Below, piece after piece: positions 1-7,266 of a stretch of 64,000 nucleotides of DNA. Origin of the DNA: Neolewinella aurantiaca (GTDB lineage Bacteria > Bacteroidota > Bacteroidia > Chitinophagales > Saprospiraceae); assembly GCF_008014675.1 (NCBI RefSeq), contig NZ_VOXD01000021.1, positions 1-64,000 of the forward strand, written 5' to 3'. The first letter of the stretch is position 1, and every line of letters begins with the position of its first letter. A program made the translations under genes and the position numbers. The notes beneath the pieces are model-generated. The model made no database searches. It saw nothing but the letters and a program-made list of their open reading frames with translations, and was not told where the DNA came from.

Positions 1-137
1 TGAGTACCGGTACGCACCAGCCACAGAATGGCGTCAAGTACATCCCGGAGTTGATGTTTTGTCTTGCGGTTGATTGGTAGATAATCTTTAACTTCGTTCC
101 ACTGGCTGTCAGTCAACCGAGTCCACTGCTTGGTCAT
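1..137 (-). CDS. IS5-family transposase, N-terminal fragment (runs off window start)
   Basis: The minus strand reads from an ATG at 137 into MTKQWTRLTDSQWNEVKDYL and on to a DAILWLVRTGT segment. This is the N-terminal helix-turn-helix-like region (DUF4096) of IS5-group transposases. Only 45 codons are visible and the rest lies left of the window, so intactness cannot be judged. The IS end should fall between 138 and about 230, where an AT-rich stretch with a CTAAA/TTTAG imperfect dyad (187-206) is seen. I could not define the terminal inverted repeat without the other end. Confidence 0.8.
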   Translation of the reverse strand, partial: MTKQWTRLTDSQWNEVKDYLPINRKTKHQLRDVLDAILWLVRTGT

Positions 138-268
138 ATTTGTAGTGTTTAGCGACTTACAAGATACGACTGGCAGCCTTTATATCTAAATTTTCATAAT
201 TTTAGACACGCTCTAAACCACTCCGACTTAGGTATAGAACCGGTATTTCTCGACAATACAAATAACCA

Positions 269-922
269 TCATTTTTCGCCTTTCAGTGTTCTTATATCAG
301 CAATCAATTGATTGACTGAGGTCTTGTTCAAGCCATTGTAAATGCCTCTAATGTGTCGGTCTTTATCGATCAGCACAAAATTCTCGGTGTGGAGAAATTC
401 ATCTTCATCTTTGTTTAACCCCAAGTCTTCTTCTACAAAGTAGTCTTTTCTTCCCAGCTTGTAAATATCACGTTGCTCCCCGGTAACCAGGTGCCACTTA
501 CCTGAAGAAATACCTTTGTCTGCGGCGTATTGCTTGAGAACGGGCACAGAGTCTCTCTCGGGGGTAACAGAGTGTGACATTAACAAAACATCATCATCCT
601 CCAAAAATTCCTCCTGTAATTCCATCATATTGGCAGTCATCCTGGGGCAGATCCCCGGGCAGATGGTGAAGAAAAAGTCTACTATGTAAATTTTGCCCCT
701 AAAACTCTCTTCGGTAATGACCTCTCCTTCCTGATTGATAAAGCTGAATGGCGAAATGCGATGAAAAGTATCCAATACTTCAGCACCAGGGGATATCCAA
801 CGGGGGGTAAAGGTTGCTTCGTTGTAAAAAGGAAGCGTTTCTACCCTGCTTTCATTTGGCAAAGACTCGCTGCAGGACACCAAGCAGATTACTGACAGGA
901 TAAGAAGGATATTAATTCTCAT
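269..922 (-). CDS. SCO1/SenC-family thioredoxin-fold lipoprotein
   Basis: Probable copper chaperone or thiol oxidoreductase of the SCO family, anchored at the membrane by a lipoprotein signal (MRINILLILSVICLVSC). A thioredoxin-like fold carries the CPGIC metal-binding pair near residue 89 and the distal conserved His in LHTENFVLID near residue 177, the three copper ligands of Sco1. Upstream in-frame ATGs exist at 937 and 949. I prefer 922 because it gives a compact lipoprotein signal and an 11-bp overlap with the preceding gene. It is the last gene of a three-gene lipoprotein operon whose first product has a MopE-like metal-binding segment, suggesting copper handling. No cytochrome oxidase genes are nearby. 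Confidence 0.9.
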   Translation of the reverse strand: MRINILLILSVICLVSCSESLPNESRVETLPFYNEATFTPRWISPGAEVLDTFHRISPFSFINQEGEVITEESFRGKIYIVDFFFTICPGICPRMTANMMELQEEFLEDDDVLLMSHSVTPERDSVPVLKQYAADKGISSGKWHLVTGEQRDIYKLGRKDYFVEEDLGLNKDEDEFLHTENFVLIDKDRHIRGIYNGLNKTSVNQLIADIRTLKGEK

Positions 923-1538
923 ACTGAACGTTTTCATCTTCCAGACCATAACAAAGTGCTGCTTTTTTCAAGCCAAAAATCCTCCCCTCTCTGGCTTCAT
1001 AATTGGCGAATAAATTGCCGTTCTTTCTGAACGCCTGTTGAATCCCCTCTTCTCGTCCCATTTTCAGGTTCAGTTTTTTAAACAGTTCGCCGGTCGGATA
1101 CCACTTCTTTTGTTCTCCGTGTGCCTTACCCGAATAAAAATTCAATTGAGCGACTAAAGTATGGTCTGCTCCCGGAGACCACATTTTCTTCTCCCCATGA
1201 AGTTTTCCTTCATGGTAGTTGGCCAATTGTTTGTAGTGCCCGTCCGGATACCATTGAATGGATTGATTCTCTTTTTTCCCGTTAAGGATGCCTACTCTGT
1301 CCTTTAGGGTACTGTCTGGATAAAAACTAACTGCGTAACCTGAATACAGTTCGTCACCTAGGGTCCAAAGCGAAGTCTTGTTGTCGTAGAGAAGAGCTGA
1401 CTCCGCAACCCATTTATCGGGTATATCCATTGTCACCTCGACCGGATCGGGGGGAGGCAGGCTTTTTGTGGCAGTCTGTTCCGCACAACTTACGAGCAGC
1501 AAACTAAGCGATAATAATAGGAAAATAACTGACTTCAT
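912..1538 (-). CDS. MORN-repeat (YwqK-like) lipoprotein
   Basis: A 208-residue lipoprotein; signal peptide MKSVIFLLLSLSLLLVSC with the lipidated Cys near residue 18. The body contains several MORN-like units of the type GKKENQSIQWYPDGHYKQ, EGKLHGEKKMWSPG, GKAHGEQKKWYPTGELFK and GREEGIQQAFRKNGNLF, as in YwqK-type proteins. YwqK homologues are often labelled antitoxins, but there is no toxin gene here, and membrane-associated scaffolding is an equally good reading. A longer frame starts at 1565, but the ATG at 1538 begins the hydrophobic signal directly. It sits between the YHYH gene (87 bp upstream) and the SCO gene (overlapping), so all three are probably cotranscribed. Confidence 0.8.
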   Translation of the reverse strand: MKSVIFLLLSLSLLLVSCAEQTATKSLPPPDPVEVTMDIPDKWVAESALLYDNKTSLWTLGDELYSGYAVSFYPDSTLKDRVGILNGKKENQSIQWYPDGHYKQLANYHEGKLHGEKKMWSPGADHTLVAQLNFYSGKAHGEQKKWYPTGELFKKLNLKMGREEGIQQAFRKNGNLFANYEAREGRIFGLKKAALCYGLEDENVQYEN

Positions 1539-1625
1539 AGTGTCAATTTTACAGAGAGAAATCACCAGAAGTCAGCGTAATCCGACTCCTGGTGATTCCT
1601 TCCGGCATAAGTACCGATTGGCTGA

Positions 1626-2525
1626 TTACATGATCGCATTTGGCGTACCCTGCAGGTCGACTCCGAATAAGAGAATGTAAGAACCAATGTAGAATTCATT
1701 GATAATGTGGCAGTGATAGAACTCTTCTCCATCACTGTGTTGCGTTGAAGAAGTATGTCCGCCAGATTCATCCAGATCAGTCGGGTGGTCTCCTGTGGAA
1801 TTGCATCTCCTGCCATAAATCAAAAAACCATCCTGAAGAATACCAACCAGGGCATCGTCATCATGAGAGAGGAGGGTGTTTTCACTTACGTCCGCCGCTT
1901 CCAGGTGGTAGTGGTAACCCGTAGGCCCCATGTGGCCGCCAGCATAGTCAAAGCCCGACGCCACGTTTTCCGATAAGGCTACGTTAGGCCCCTCTTCATC
2001 GTTGAAAATAGGGGCGCCCGTAATTGAAATACCGATAGCCCCCAGCCCCGTCGCAGAAGTGTTCGAAGCTTTTTGCGGTGAAGCCGGAACGGTAACGGTA
2101 TAACTGCCTTCATTGATTCTACCCGGAGACATTTCCGACTCTACAGCAACCACAGGGTCGATGTACAGGCTATTACTGGCATCCCAGTAAGGCGAAGTGT
2201 GGTGAGGCAGCGCATTTGACTCGATGGTAATCTCATCTCCATCGAAAGATACCGTCACTGCGTCAGCGTTGAAATCGTCAAATGCAGACACCGGCGTACT
2301 ACCTGTTGCTGATGATCCGCCCGTATCATCGCTATCCGAGTTGTCTGCAACGTAGCCTTCCGGTTGGTCACATGCGGATTGGCTCACAGCAGGATTTCCT
2401 AACCCATCGCCGTCAGCATCTTCGTACCAGGTGGTTTCAACGCAAAGTCCCTCGTCGTCCTCACAGGACGAAACAAGAAAGACCACTCCCAGAAGGAGCA
2501 GAAAGGAAAATATTAAGTACTTCAT
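1626..2525 (-). CDS. YHYH-domain lipoprotein with MopE-like metal-binding segment
   Basis: A 299-residue lipoprotein (signal ending LVSSC). Residues ~30-67 contain WYEDADGDGLGNPAVSQSAC followed by DQPEGYVADNSDSDD. This matches the repeat called the putative metal-binding motif of the MopE type, named after a copper-binding surface protein of methanotrophs. The rest is a YHYH domain, with the YHYH tetrad near residue 204 and a His/Cys pair in EEFYHCHIINEFYIG near residue 270. It is the first gene of the operon that ends with a SCO1-type copper chaperone, so a role in extracytoplasmic copper binding is a reasonable inference. The function of YHYH domains themselves is unknown to me. Confidence 0.85.
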   Translation of the reverse strand: MKYLIFSFLLLLGVVFLVSSCEDDEGLCVETTWYEDADGDGLGNPAVSQSACDQPEGYVADNSDSDDTGGSSATGSTPVSAFDDFNADAVTVSFDGDEITIESNALPHHTSPYWDASNSLYIDPVVAVESEMSPGRINEGSYTVTVPASPQKASNTSATGLGAIGISITGAPIFNDEEGPNVALSENVASGFDYAGGHMGPTGYHYHLEAADVSENTLLSHDDDALVGILQDGFLIYGRRCNSTGDHPTDLDESGGHTSSTQHSDGEEFYHCHIINEFYIGSYILLFGVDLQGTPNAIM

Positions 2526-2697
2526 TCTTTGTTTTTTGTTATTAGAAAGCAGGTTTACGGATTGGACACTTCTCCTGACGATTTCCTCCGATCATTCTCA
2601 AGCTTTCTTTTACCGCAGGCAGGGAAGCGGGTCATCTCGTCTCCCAAATCACAATCGCCTGAAACAGGAAAGACAGCTTTTCTCTGTGCCCCTCGAA

Positions 2698-2825
2698 GAA
2701 CCGTCGTGTGTATCACGAGATAAACGGATCCCCCTCTCCCCCGGCCCATCTCCTCGGGAGAGGGGAGACGTGACGAGCGACAAGTTCGTGATAGTAGTGC
2801 ATCTCGTGATACACACGAACCGTCG
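2698..2825. repeat. Nested inverted repeat (17-bp outer arms, 10-bp inner arms)
   Basis: Outer arms CGTGTGTATCACGAGAT (2705-2721) and its exact reverse complement (2801-2817) enclose a GC-rich hairpin, CCCCTCTCCC (2731-2740) and GGGAGAGGGG (2756-2765). The outer arms are bordered on both sides by the same-direction 9-mer GAACCGTCG (2698-2706 and 2817-2825). The inner hairpin resembles a widespread bacterial intergenic repeat that gives SPGPSP peptides when translated. The arrangement looks like one palindromic element placed inside another. Confidence 0.8.
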
Positions 2826-2920
2826 CTGCCGGCAGATTTAATTCCGGTTACGTACATTGCCATCAGTAAATCAACAAAAGACTCAATGCCCACACCTCTA
2901 CGCTGCCTTTCAACGCACCT

Positions 2921-2940
2921 TTGCACCCACGTGCCCGCCC
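2921..2940 (-). repeat. Dispersed GGCGC/GGTGCAA element, diverged copy
   Basis: TTGCACCCACGTGCCCGCCC matches the minus-strand form of the dispersed element with several changes. It lies directly before the preferred ATG (2943) of the amidohydrolase gene. Confidence 0.45.
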
Positions 2941-2942
2941 TT

Positions 2943-4478
2943 ATGTTCCTGCTTATGTTTCTTCCGTTGCTGTTGCTCGCGCAGCCAGAAAAAGCAGCGC
3001 CCCGCGGAACAGATTTTGGCGACGGCCCACACAGTCAGTTGATCCTGCGCGGATTGATTCTGATCAATGGGAACTGCGCTCCGCCCACCGGACCGGTGGA
3101 CATTGTAATTGAAGGAAACAAGATTGTCAGCGCAAGTACCGTTGGTGTTCCCGGCGTTGAAATCAACGAAAGACGCCGACCAAAACTGAAGGCCGGTGGC
3201 AAAGAGATCGACTGCAGCGGCATGTACGCCATGCCCGGCTTCGTGGATATGCACGGGCACATGGGCGGACGGGCCCAGGGCACCACGGCAGATTATGTAC
3301 TAAAACTATGGCTGGGTCACGGAATAACGACTATTCGTGAGCCAGGAAGCTTCAACGGCCTCGAGTGGACACTCGACCACAAAAAACGATCGGCGACCAA
3401 CGAAATAGCCGCTCCCCGAATCCGGGCCTACACAGGCTTCGGGATGGGCCGCGAAGAGCCCTTCACTTCGCCGGCCGAAGTAAAAGAATGGATCATCGCC
3501 AACAAGGCCAAAGGCGCCGATGGCATCAAACTGTTCGGCGCCAGCCCAATGCTTATGCAGGCGGCGCTCGAAACCAATAAGGAAATCGGCCTCCGTTCCG
3601 CCTGCCACCACGCCCAAATGGATGTCGGCCGTTGGAACGTCCTCAAATCAGCCCGCGCCGGACTCACCAGTATGGAACACTGGTACGGACTTCCAGAAGC
3701 AATGTTCGAAAATCAAACAGTTCAGGATTATCCCGTTGATTACAACTACCAAAACGAGCAGGACCGCTTCGGCGAAGCCGGACGCCTGTGGGACCAGGCC
3801 GCTAAACCAGGCTCCGAAAAGTGGAATGCCGTGATGAACGAACTCCTGGAGCTCGACTTCACCATCAACCCTACCTTCAACATCTACGACGCTAACCGCG
3901 ACGTGATGCGGGCACGCAACGCCGACTGGCACGAAGAGTACACCCTGCCTTCGCTGTGGAAATTCTTTCAGCCCAGCCGCGTCAGCCACGGGAGCTACTG
4001 GCACAAATGGGGTACGGAACAGGAAGTGGACTGGAAGAAAAACTACCAGTTGTGGATGGCATTCATCCAGGAATACAAAAACCGGGGCGGCCGGGTTACG
4101 GCGGGGTCCGACTCCGGCTACATCTACCAGACCTACGGATTCGGCTACATCCGCGAACTCGAATTACTGCGCGAAGCAGGGTTCCACCCGCTCGAAGTCA
4201 TTCGCTCAGCCACCCTGTACGGAGCCGAAGCACTCGGGATGGACAACGAAATAGGCACCATCGAACCCGGCAAACTGGCCGATATCGTCATTGTCGGTGA
4301 AAACCCGCTGGCCGACCTGAAGGTGCTCTACGGCACCGGCGCCACACGCCTCGACGACGACGGAGAAGTAACCACAACCAAGGGCATCATTTATACCGTC
4401 AAAGACGGTATCGTGTACGATGCGGTAAAACTCCGTGAAGCCGTCAAGGAAATGGTACGGGAGGCAAAGCGACGCTAA
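2943..4478 (+). CDS. Secreted amidohydrolase-family metal-dependent hydrolase
   Basis: A 511-residue secreted enzyme of the amidohydrolase superfamily (imidazolonepropionase/dipeptidase-like). Visible metal-site elements are HxH in FVDMHGHMGG (residues ~102-106), Lys in DGIKLFGAS (~195), His pairs in ACHHAQMD (~222) and MEHWYG (~245), and Asp in TAGSDSGYIYQ (~389). All expected ligands are present, so it should be active; the substrate cannot be told. The frame opens at 2886, but the ATG at 2943 begins a clear signal peptide (MFLLMFLPLLLLAQ) and the extra N-terminus would be encoded by a diverged repeat copy. It converges with the next gene with only 7 bp between stops. Confidence 0.88.
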   Translation: MFLLMFLPLLLLAQPEKAAPRGTDFGDGPHSQLILRGLILINGNCAPPTGPVDIVIEGNKIVSASTVGVPGVEINERRRPKLKAGGKEIDCSGMYAMPGFVDMHGHMGGRAQGTTADYVLKLWLGHGITTIREPGSFNGLEWTLDHKKRSATNEIAAPRIRAYTGFGMGREEPFTSPAEVKEWIIANKAKGADGIKLFGASPMLMQAALETNKEIGLRSACHHAQMDVGRWNVLKSARAGLTSMEHWYGLPEAMFENQTVQDYPVDYNYQNEQDRFGEAGRLWDQAAKPGSEKWNAVMNELLELDFTINPTFNIYDANRDVMRARNADWHEEYTLPSLWKFFQPSRVSHGSYWHKWGTEQEVDWKKNYQLWMAFIQEYKNRGGRVTAGSDSGYIYQTYGFGYIRELELLREAGFHPLEVIRSATLYGAEALGMDNEIGTIEPGKLADIVIVGENPLADLKVLYGTGATRLDDDGEVTTTKGIIYTVKDGIVYDAVKLREAVKEMVREAKRR

Positions 4479-4485
4479 AAAAAGC

Positions 4486-4926
4486 TTATTCCTTTACGTA
4501 CGAAACCCCGATTTCCGTATCGCCGAGGTAGAATACGAAGGTATCCGGGACCGCCTCTCCGGGCTTCACCAGGTCTTGAGCCGTAAAAGTGAACGTAACG
4601 GTTTCAGTAGCTCCTCCCGCAAGGGTAAGGGAAGTACCCACTTGCGGGCGTTTGATCTGTGCTGCGGATTCATCCTTCAGCATCAGGACGACCTCTTCTG
4701 TTATTTCGTTTTTCTCGGTGTTTTCAACCGTAAGGGAGATGCTGAATTCTTCATCGGCGTAGATCGCCGGATCGCTCAGTTCGAAGTTGGAATACTTAAA
4801 TGATTCCGACTTTAAAACAGACTGGCTGTTGACCAGGGTCGCCCGGGCCGGCTGAGCAGACAGCGTAACGGAAACGATGCAGAATAGTGAAAGGGCCAGC
4901 AGGCCCCGCAGGTGGTTAATTTTCAT
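4486..4926 (-). CDS. Secreted Fn3-like domain protein
   Basis: A 146-residue exported protein (signal peptide ending SVTLSA). Its body resembles the fibronectin-III-like domain found at the C-terminus of family 3 glycoside hydrolases: VENTEKNEITEEVVLMLKD, then a proline-containing linker, then LAGGATETVTFTFTAQDL. Here the domain stands alone without a catalytic part. An adhesion or complex-forming role is possible but not shown. It is a single gene, convergent with the amidohydrolase. Confidence 0.65.
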   Translation of the reverse strand: MKINHLRGLLALSLFCIVSVTLSAQPARATLVNSQSVLKSESFKYSNFELSDPAIYADEEFSISLTVENTEKNEITEEVVLMLKDESAAQIKRPQVGTSLTLAGGATETVTFTFTAQDLVKPGEAVPDTFVFYLGDTEIGVSYVKE

Positions 4927-5006
4927 GGAGAATAAGTATTGTAAAGCTAAAGTTAATAATTTGGTGGTTACCCGCTAAGGAACCGCTACGCGAAGTATGA
5001 ATATAC

Positions 5007-5939
5007 CTACTCAAAGCCCTCCGGAATCCGGTCCGGGTAATCCGTTATGATTCCATCTACCCCGAGTTCCAGTAATTCATTCATCCGTTCGGTGGTATTC
5101 ACCGTCCAGGGCACAACGCGCATACCGAGCGCGCTGGCCTCGGCGATGAGTCCGGCATCGGTGTGGATTTCGTAAGGGCTGTAAATCGGCGGCACGAAAC
5201 CGATCGAATCCATTTTTGATTTGAGGTCTCCGGGGAATTCATCGAGGTAGGCAAGTTGAATCTCGGGGCGCTGTTGCCGGATAACGGCCAGCACCGGCGG
5301 GTCGAAACACTGCAGGGTAACCAGTTCCGGCTTCCCCCAGGCATCGAGGTCGGTTAGGACGAGGTCCACAAAGGTATTGCGATCAGGCACGAACTCCGGC
5401 TCGAGGTCTTCCTCGTATTTCAACTCGATATTGTAGCGCGGTGATGGGCGTCCGTGCTGAACACAGTAGCGATCGACGGCTTCGAAAACCTGTAACAGAG
5501 TCGGCTTAACGGCCGGGCGATTGTCCTGTTCCGGAAACCGCGGATGGGGCAGTTTTCCGCAGTCGTAAGTGGCGATTTCAGCAGCGGTGAGACTCCTGAG
5601 GCTGATTCGGTTGTCGTCCCCTTCGGTTAAGCGTTGGCCGTCTTTTGTTTGGCAGATTTCCGGGGAGAGCCAGGGCTCATGGCTGACGATTACGCGGTCG
5701 TCTGCGGAGATCACGACGTCCAACTCCAGTGTTTTTACGGTGGGGTAATCGAGCGCGCGGAGAAAGGCCGGGATGGTGTTTTCCGGCAAAAGTCCGCGGC
5801 ATCCGCGGTGGCCCTGCCAGTCAATTTCTTTAGTCATGATGGTTTCGTTTTCGGCACGGTTCGTTTTGTTTTCGGGGGCGCGGCCGCAGGTGCAAAGCGC
5901 CGTTAGAAAGAGCAATGAGAGCAGAAATTGTGGTTTCAT
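5007..5939 (-). CDS. Glycerophosphodiester phosphodiesterase lipoprotein
   Basis: A 310-residue enzyme of the GlpQ/UgpQ family that hydrolyses glycerophosphodiesters to glycerol-3-phosphate and an alcohol. Family signatures are DWQGHRGCRGLLPENTIPAF (catalytic His, Arg and Glu), ELDVVISADDRVIVSHEPWL (metal-binding Glu/Asp and second His), the middle motif YNIELKYE, and the C-terminal VVPWTVNTTERM with GVDGIITDYPD. The signal peptide ends in a lipobox around ALCTC. A copy of the dispersed element (5877-5896) lies precisely there, so the lipobox codons are part of the repeat. It is monocistronic. Confidence 0.92.
   Translation of the reverse strand: MKPQFLLSLLFLTALCTCGRAPENKTNRAENETIMTKEIDWQGHRGCRGLLPENTIPAFLRALDYPTVKTLELDVVISADDRVIVSHEPWLSPEICQTKDGQRLTEGDDNRISLRSLTAAEIATYDCGKLPHPRFPEQDNRPAVKPTLLQVFEAVDRYCVQHGRPSPRYNIELKYEEDLEPEFVPDRNTFVDLVLTDLDAWGKPELVTLQCFDPPVLAVIRQQRPEIQLAYLDEFPGDLKSKMDSIGFVPPIYSPYEIHTDAGLIAEASALGMRVVPWTVNTTERMNELLELGVDGIITDYPDRIPEGFE
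5877..5896 (+). repeat. Dispersed element copy inside the lipobox of the phosphodiesterase gene
   Basis: GGCGCGGCCGCAGGTGCAAA matches the consensus GGCGCNNNCGCAGGTGCAA completely. On the minus strand it encodes LCTCGRA, covering the lipoprotein cleavage region. Confidence 0.75.
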
Positions 5940-6114
5940 GGGTGATTAGGGTTATTACCAGCGGCGCGCGTTCAGAAAGCAGAAAGGGTGGCTTTATTTG
6001 TTCAGCGCCCGCAGTAGTAAGTACAAGGAGAAATACGGGAACAGGTTCGCTGTTACCCGTATATCATTTGCAGGAATACGCATAGCCTTTTCGGTTTACC
6101 CGTTTCCGCGCACG

Positions 6115-6780
6115 CTACTTAAAGGTAGCGACCCAGGCGGTATAATCGAAGATTGCCTCACGGCGGAGCACTTCTTCTTTCTCAATGCGCCAACCCCGCT
6201 GCTGCAGGGCCATGCGGTAAGCTTCGGGGCCGTGTTGCTGCGGGTGAAGCACATCTCCCGGCAAAGCCTGGAAAATCGGCAGCAGCAATTTATGGCGGTG
6301 AACATCGGAGGTCATCAACAGCTGGGTGCCCTGTTGGGCGTGAGCCGTCAGGGCATCCAGTGCAGCCGCCCAGTCAGATACGTGGTTGATAGCGTTGAAG
6401 CAATAAATCGCCTCAAAGGTTCCTTCTCCGTCGAAAGCCTGTTCGAGGGGTTGGGCCAGGAAGCGGACACCGGGGTAATCGTTGCGGTCGAAAATGGACA
6501 GTTCCGACTCGTAGCTGTCCAGCAGAGGGTCCAGCGCGGAAACCGATTCTATTTTTTCGAGATAGATATAAACGCCGGCAGGTCCGCACCCGGCGTCCAG
6601 GACTTTGCGCCCCGGTACGGGGGTCCATTCGAGTTGTTCGAGGGTACGTTGCCAGTAAGCCTTTTTGTTGCGGAGATATTCCTCGGGCGATTTACCACGC
6701 AGGTAGCGTTGCCACCACTGGCGCTCAAGGAACTGTGCCACCCGCCAGCGCAGGGTCGGTTTGCTTTGTGTTTCAGACAT
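6115..6780 (-). CDS. Class I SAM-dependent methyltransferase
   Basis: A 221-residue Rossmann-fold methyltransferase. Motif I is KVLDAGCGPAGVYIYL (residues ~60-75). An acidic residue follows in SALDPLLDSYE, and post-I/II elements occur around FEAIYCFNAINHVSDWAAAL. It is a member of the UbiE/Methyltransf_11 type; the substrate is unknown. The predicted -7 promoter box (minus strand, 6786-6793) lies only about five bases upstream of the ATG, so the mRNA may be nearly leaderless. It is monocistronic. Confidence 0.85.
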   Translation of the reverse strand: MSETQSKPTLRWRVAQFLERQWWQRYLRGKSPEEYLRNKKAYWQRTLEQLEWTPVPGRKVLDAGCGPAGVYIYLEKIESVSALDPLLDSYESELSIFDRNDYPGVRFLAQPLEQAFDGEGTFEAIYCFNAINHVSDWAAALDALTAHAQQGTQLLMTSDVHRHKLLLPIFQALPGDVLHPQQHGPEAYRMALQQRGWRIEKEEVLRREAIFDYTAWVATFK

Positions 6781-6785
6781 CGCGG

Positions 6786-6793
6786 CGAAGATA
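6786..6793 (-). promoter_or_regulatory. -7 box (TATCTTCG) for the methyltransferase gene
   Basis: The minus-strand octamer resembles the Bacteroidota -7 consensus TAnnTTTG and ends five bases before the ATG. This implies a leader of at most a few nucleotides. Confidence 0.4.
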
Positions 6794-6862
6794 CTTCTAT
6801 CACGGGAACCGGCTTCCCTTTTCCGGCTTCAAAGCTGGCCCAACCGGAGTTCGGAACCGTTT

Positions 6863-6882
6863 TTGCACCTGCGTCTGCGCCC
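6863..6882 (-). repeat. Dispersed element copy, intergenic
   Basis: TTGCACCTGCGTCTGCGCCC is the minus-strand form of the consensus. It lies between the divergent methyltransferase gene and the small gene ahead of lpxD. Confidence 0.75.
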
Positions 6883-6951
6883 TTATCCTGATCGTAGCTA
6901 TCTTTGGCCGGACAAAAAGAGTTCTCCCTTAAAAAAGTCCAGCAAAGCAAA

Positions 6952-7242
6952 ATGAGGATAATCGGCCGAATCCCCCACCCTACACTTCAGATTACAGTCT
7001 TTGAAAACGACGGCCGTTTCCCTATACAGTTTGAGACGAACGGCCTTAGCCAAATCTACCGTTTCCGTAAAAGTGAAGGTCTCAAAAGCCTTACCGACGT
7101 AAAGAAACTGATCAATGCGGACCTGATAAAGACCGTTCTTGAGCAATTTTCTGTGATGCAGGCCGCACATTCGCGTGCCTTGAATACTTTTGCCCCTCCG
7201 GAGTCTGTTGGTGATACCGACGGGCTACCCGATATTATCTGA
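6952..7242 (+). CDS. Small conserved-looking protein upstream of lpxD
   Basis: A 96-residue protein starting MRIIGRIPHPTLQITVFEND, soluble, with a predicted strand-rich N-terminus and a helical C-terminus (LTDVKKLINADLIKTVLEQF). I do not know its function. It starts at an ATG inside a longer frame (6904); the shorter form fits a normal start because the longer N-terminus crosses a non-coding-looking stretch. It ends 24 bp before lpxD and is probably cotranscribed with it. A small gene of this type next to lpxD in related genomes is my recollection only. Confidence 0.6.
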   Translation: MRIIGRIPHPTLQITVFENDGRFPIQFETNGLSQIYRFRKSEGLKSLTDVKKLINADLIKTVLEQFSVMQAAHSRALNTFAPPESVGDTDGLPDII

Positions 7243-7266
7243 GTGTTTTAACCACCCTTCACCTTT

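Larger units (their letters stand above)
2526..2942. other. Intergenic region with nested palindromes
   Basis: About 417 bp between divergent genes, without a credible gene. It holds a large nested palindrome (2698-2825, listed separately) and a diverged copy of the dispersed element at 2921-2940. Short ORFs on both strands here translate the palindrome into SPGPSPRERG-like peptides, which are typical spurious products of this kind of repeat. Confidence 0.7.

Noticed and set aside
2555-2926. A 123-codon minus-strand frame over the palindromes
   Set aside because: It translates repeat DNA (SPxxGE-like peptide patterns); no signal or family.
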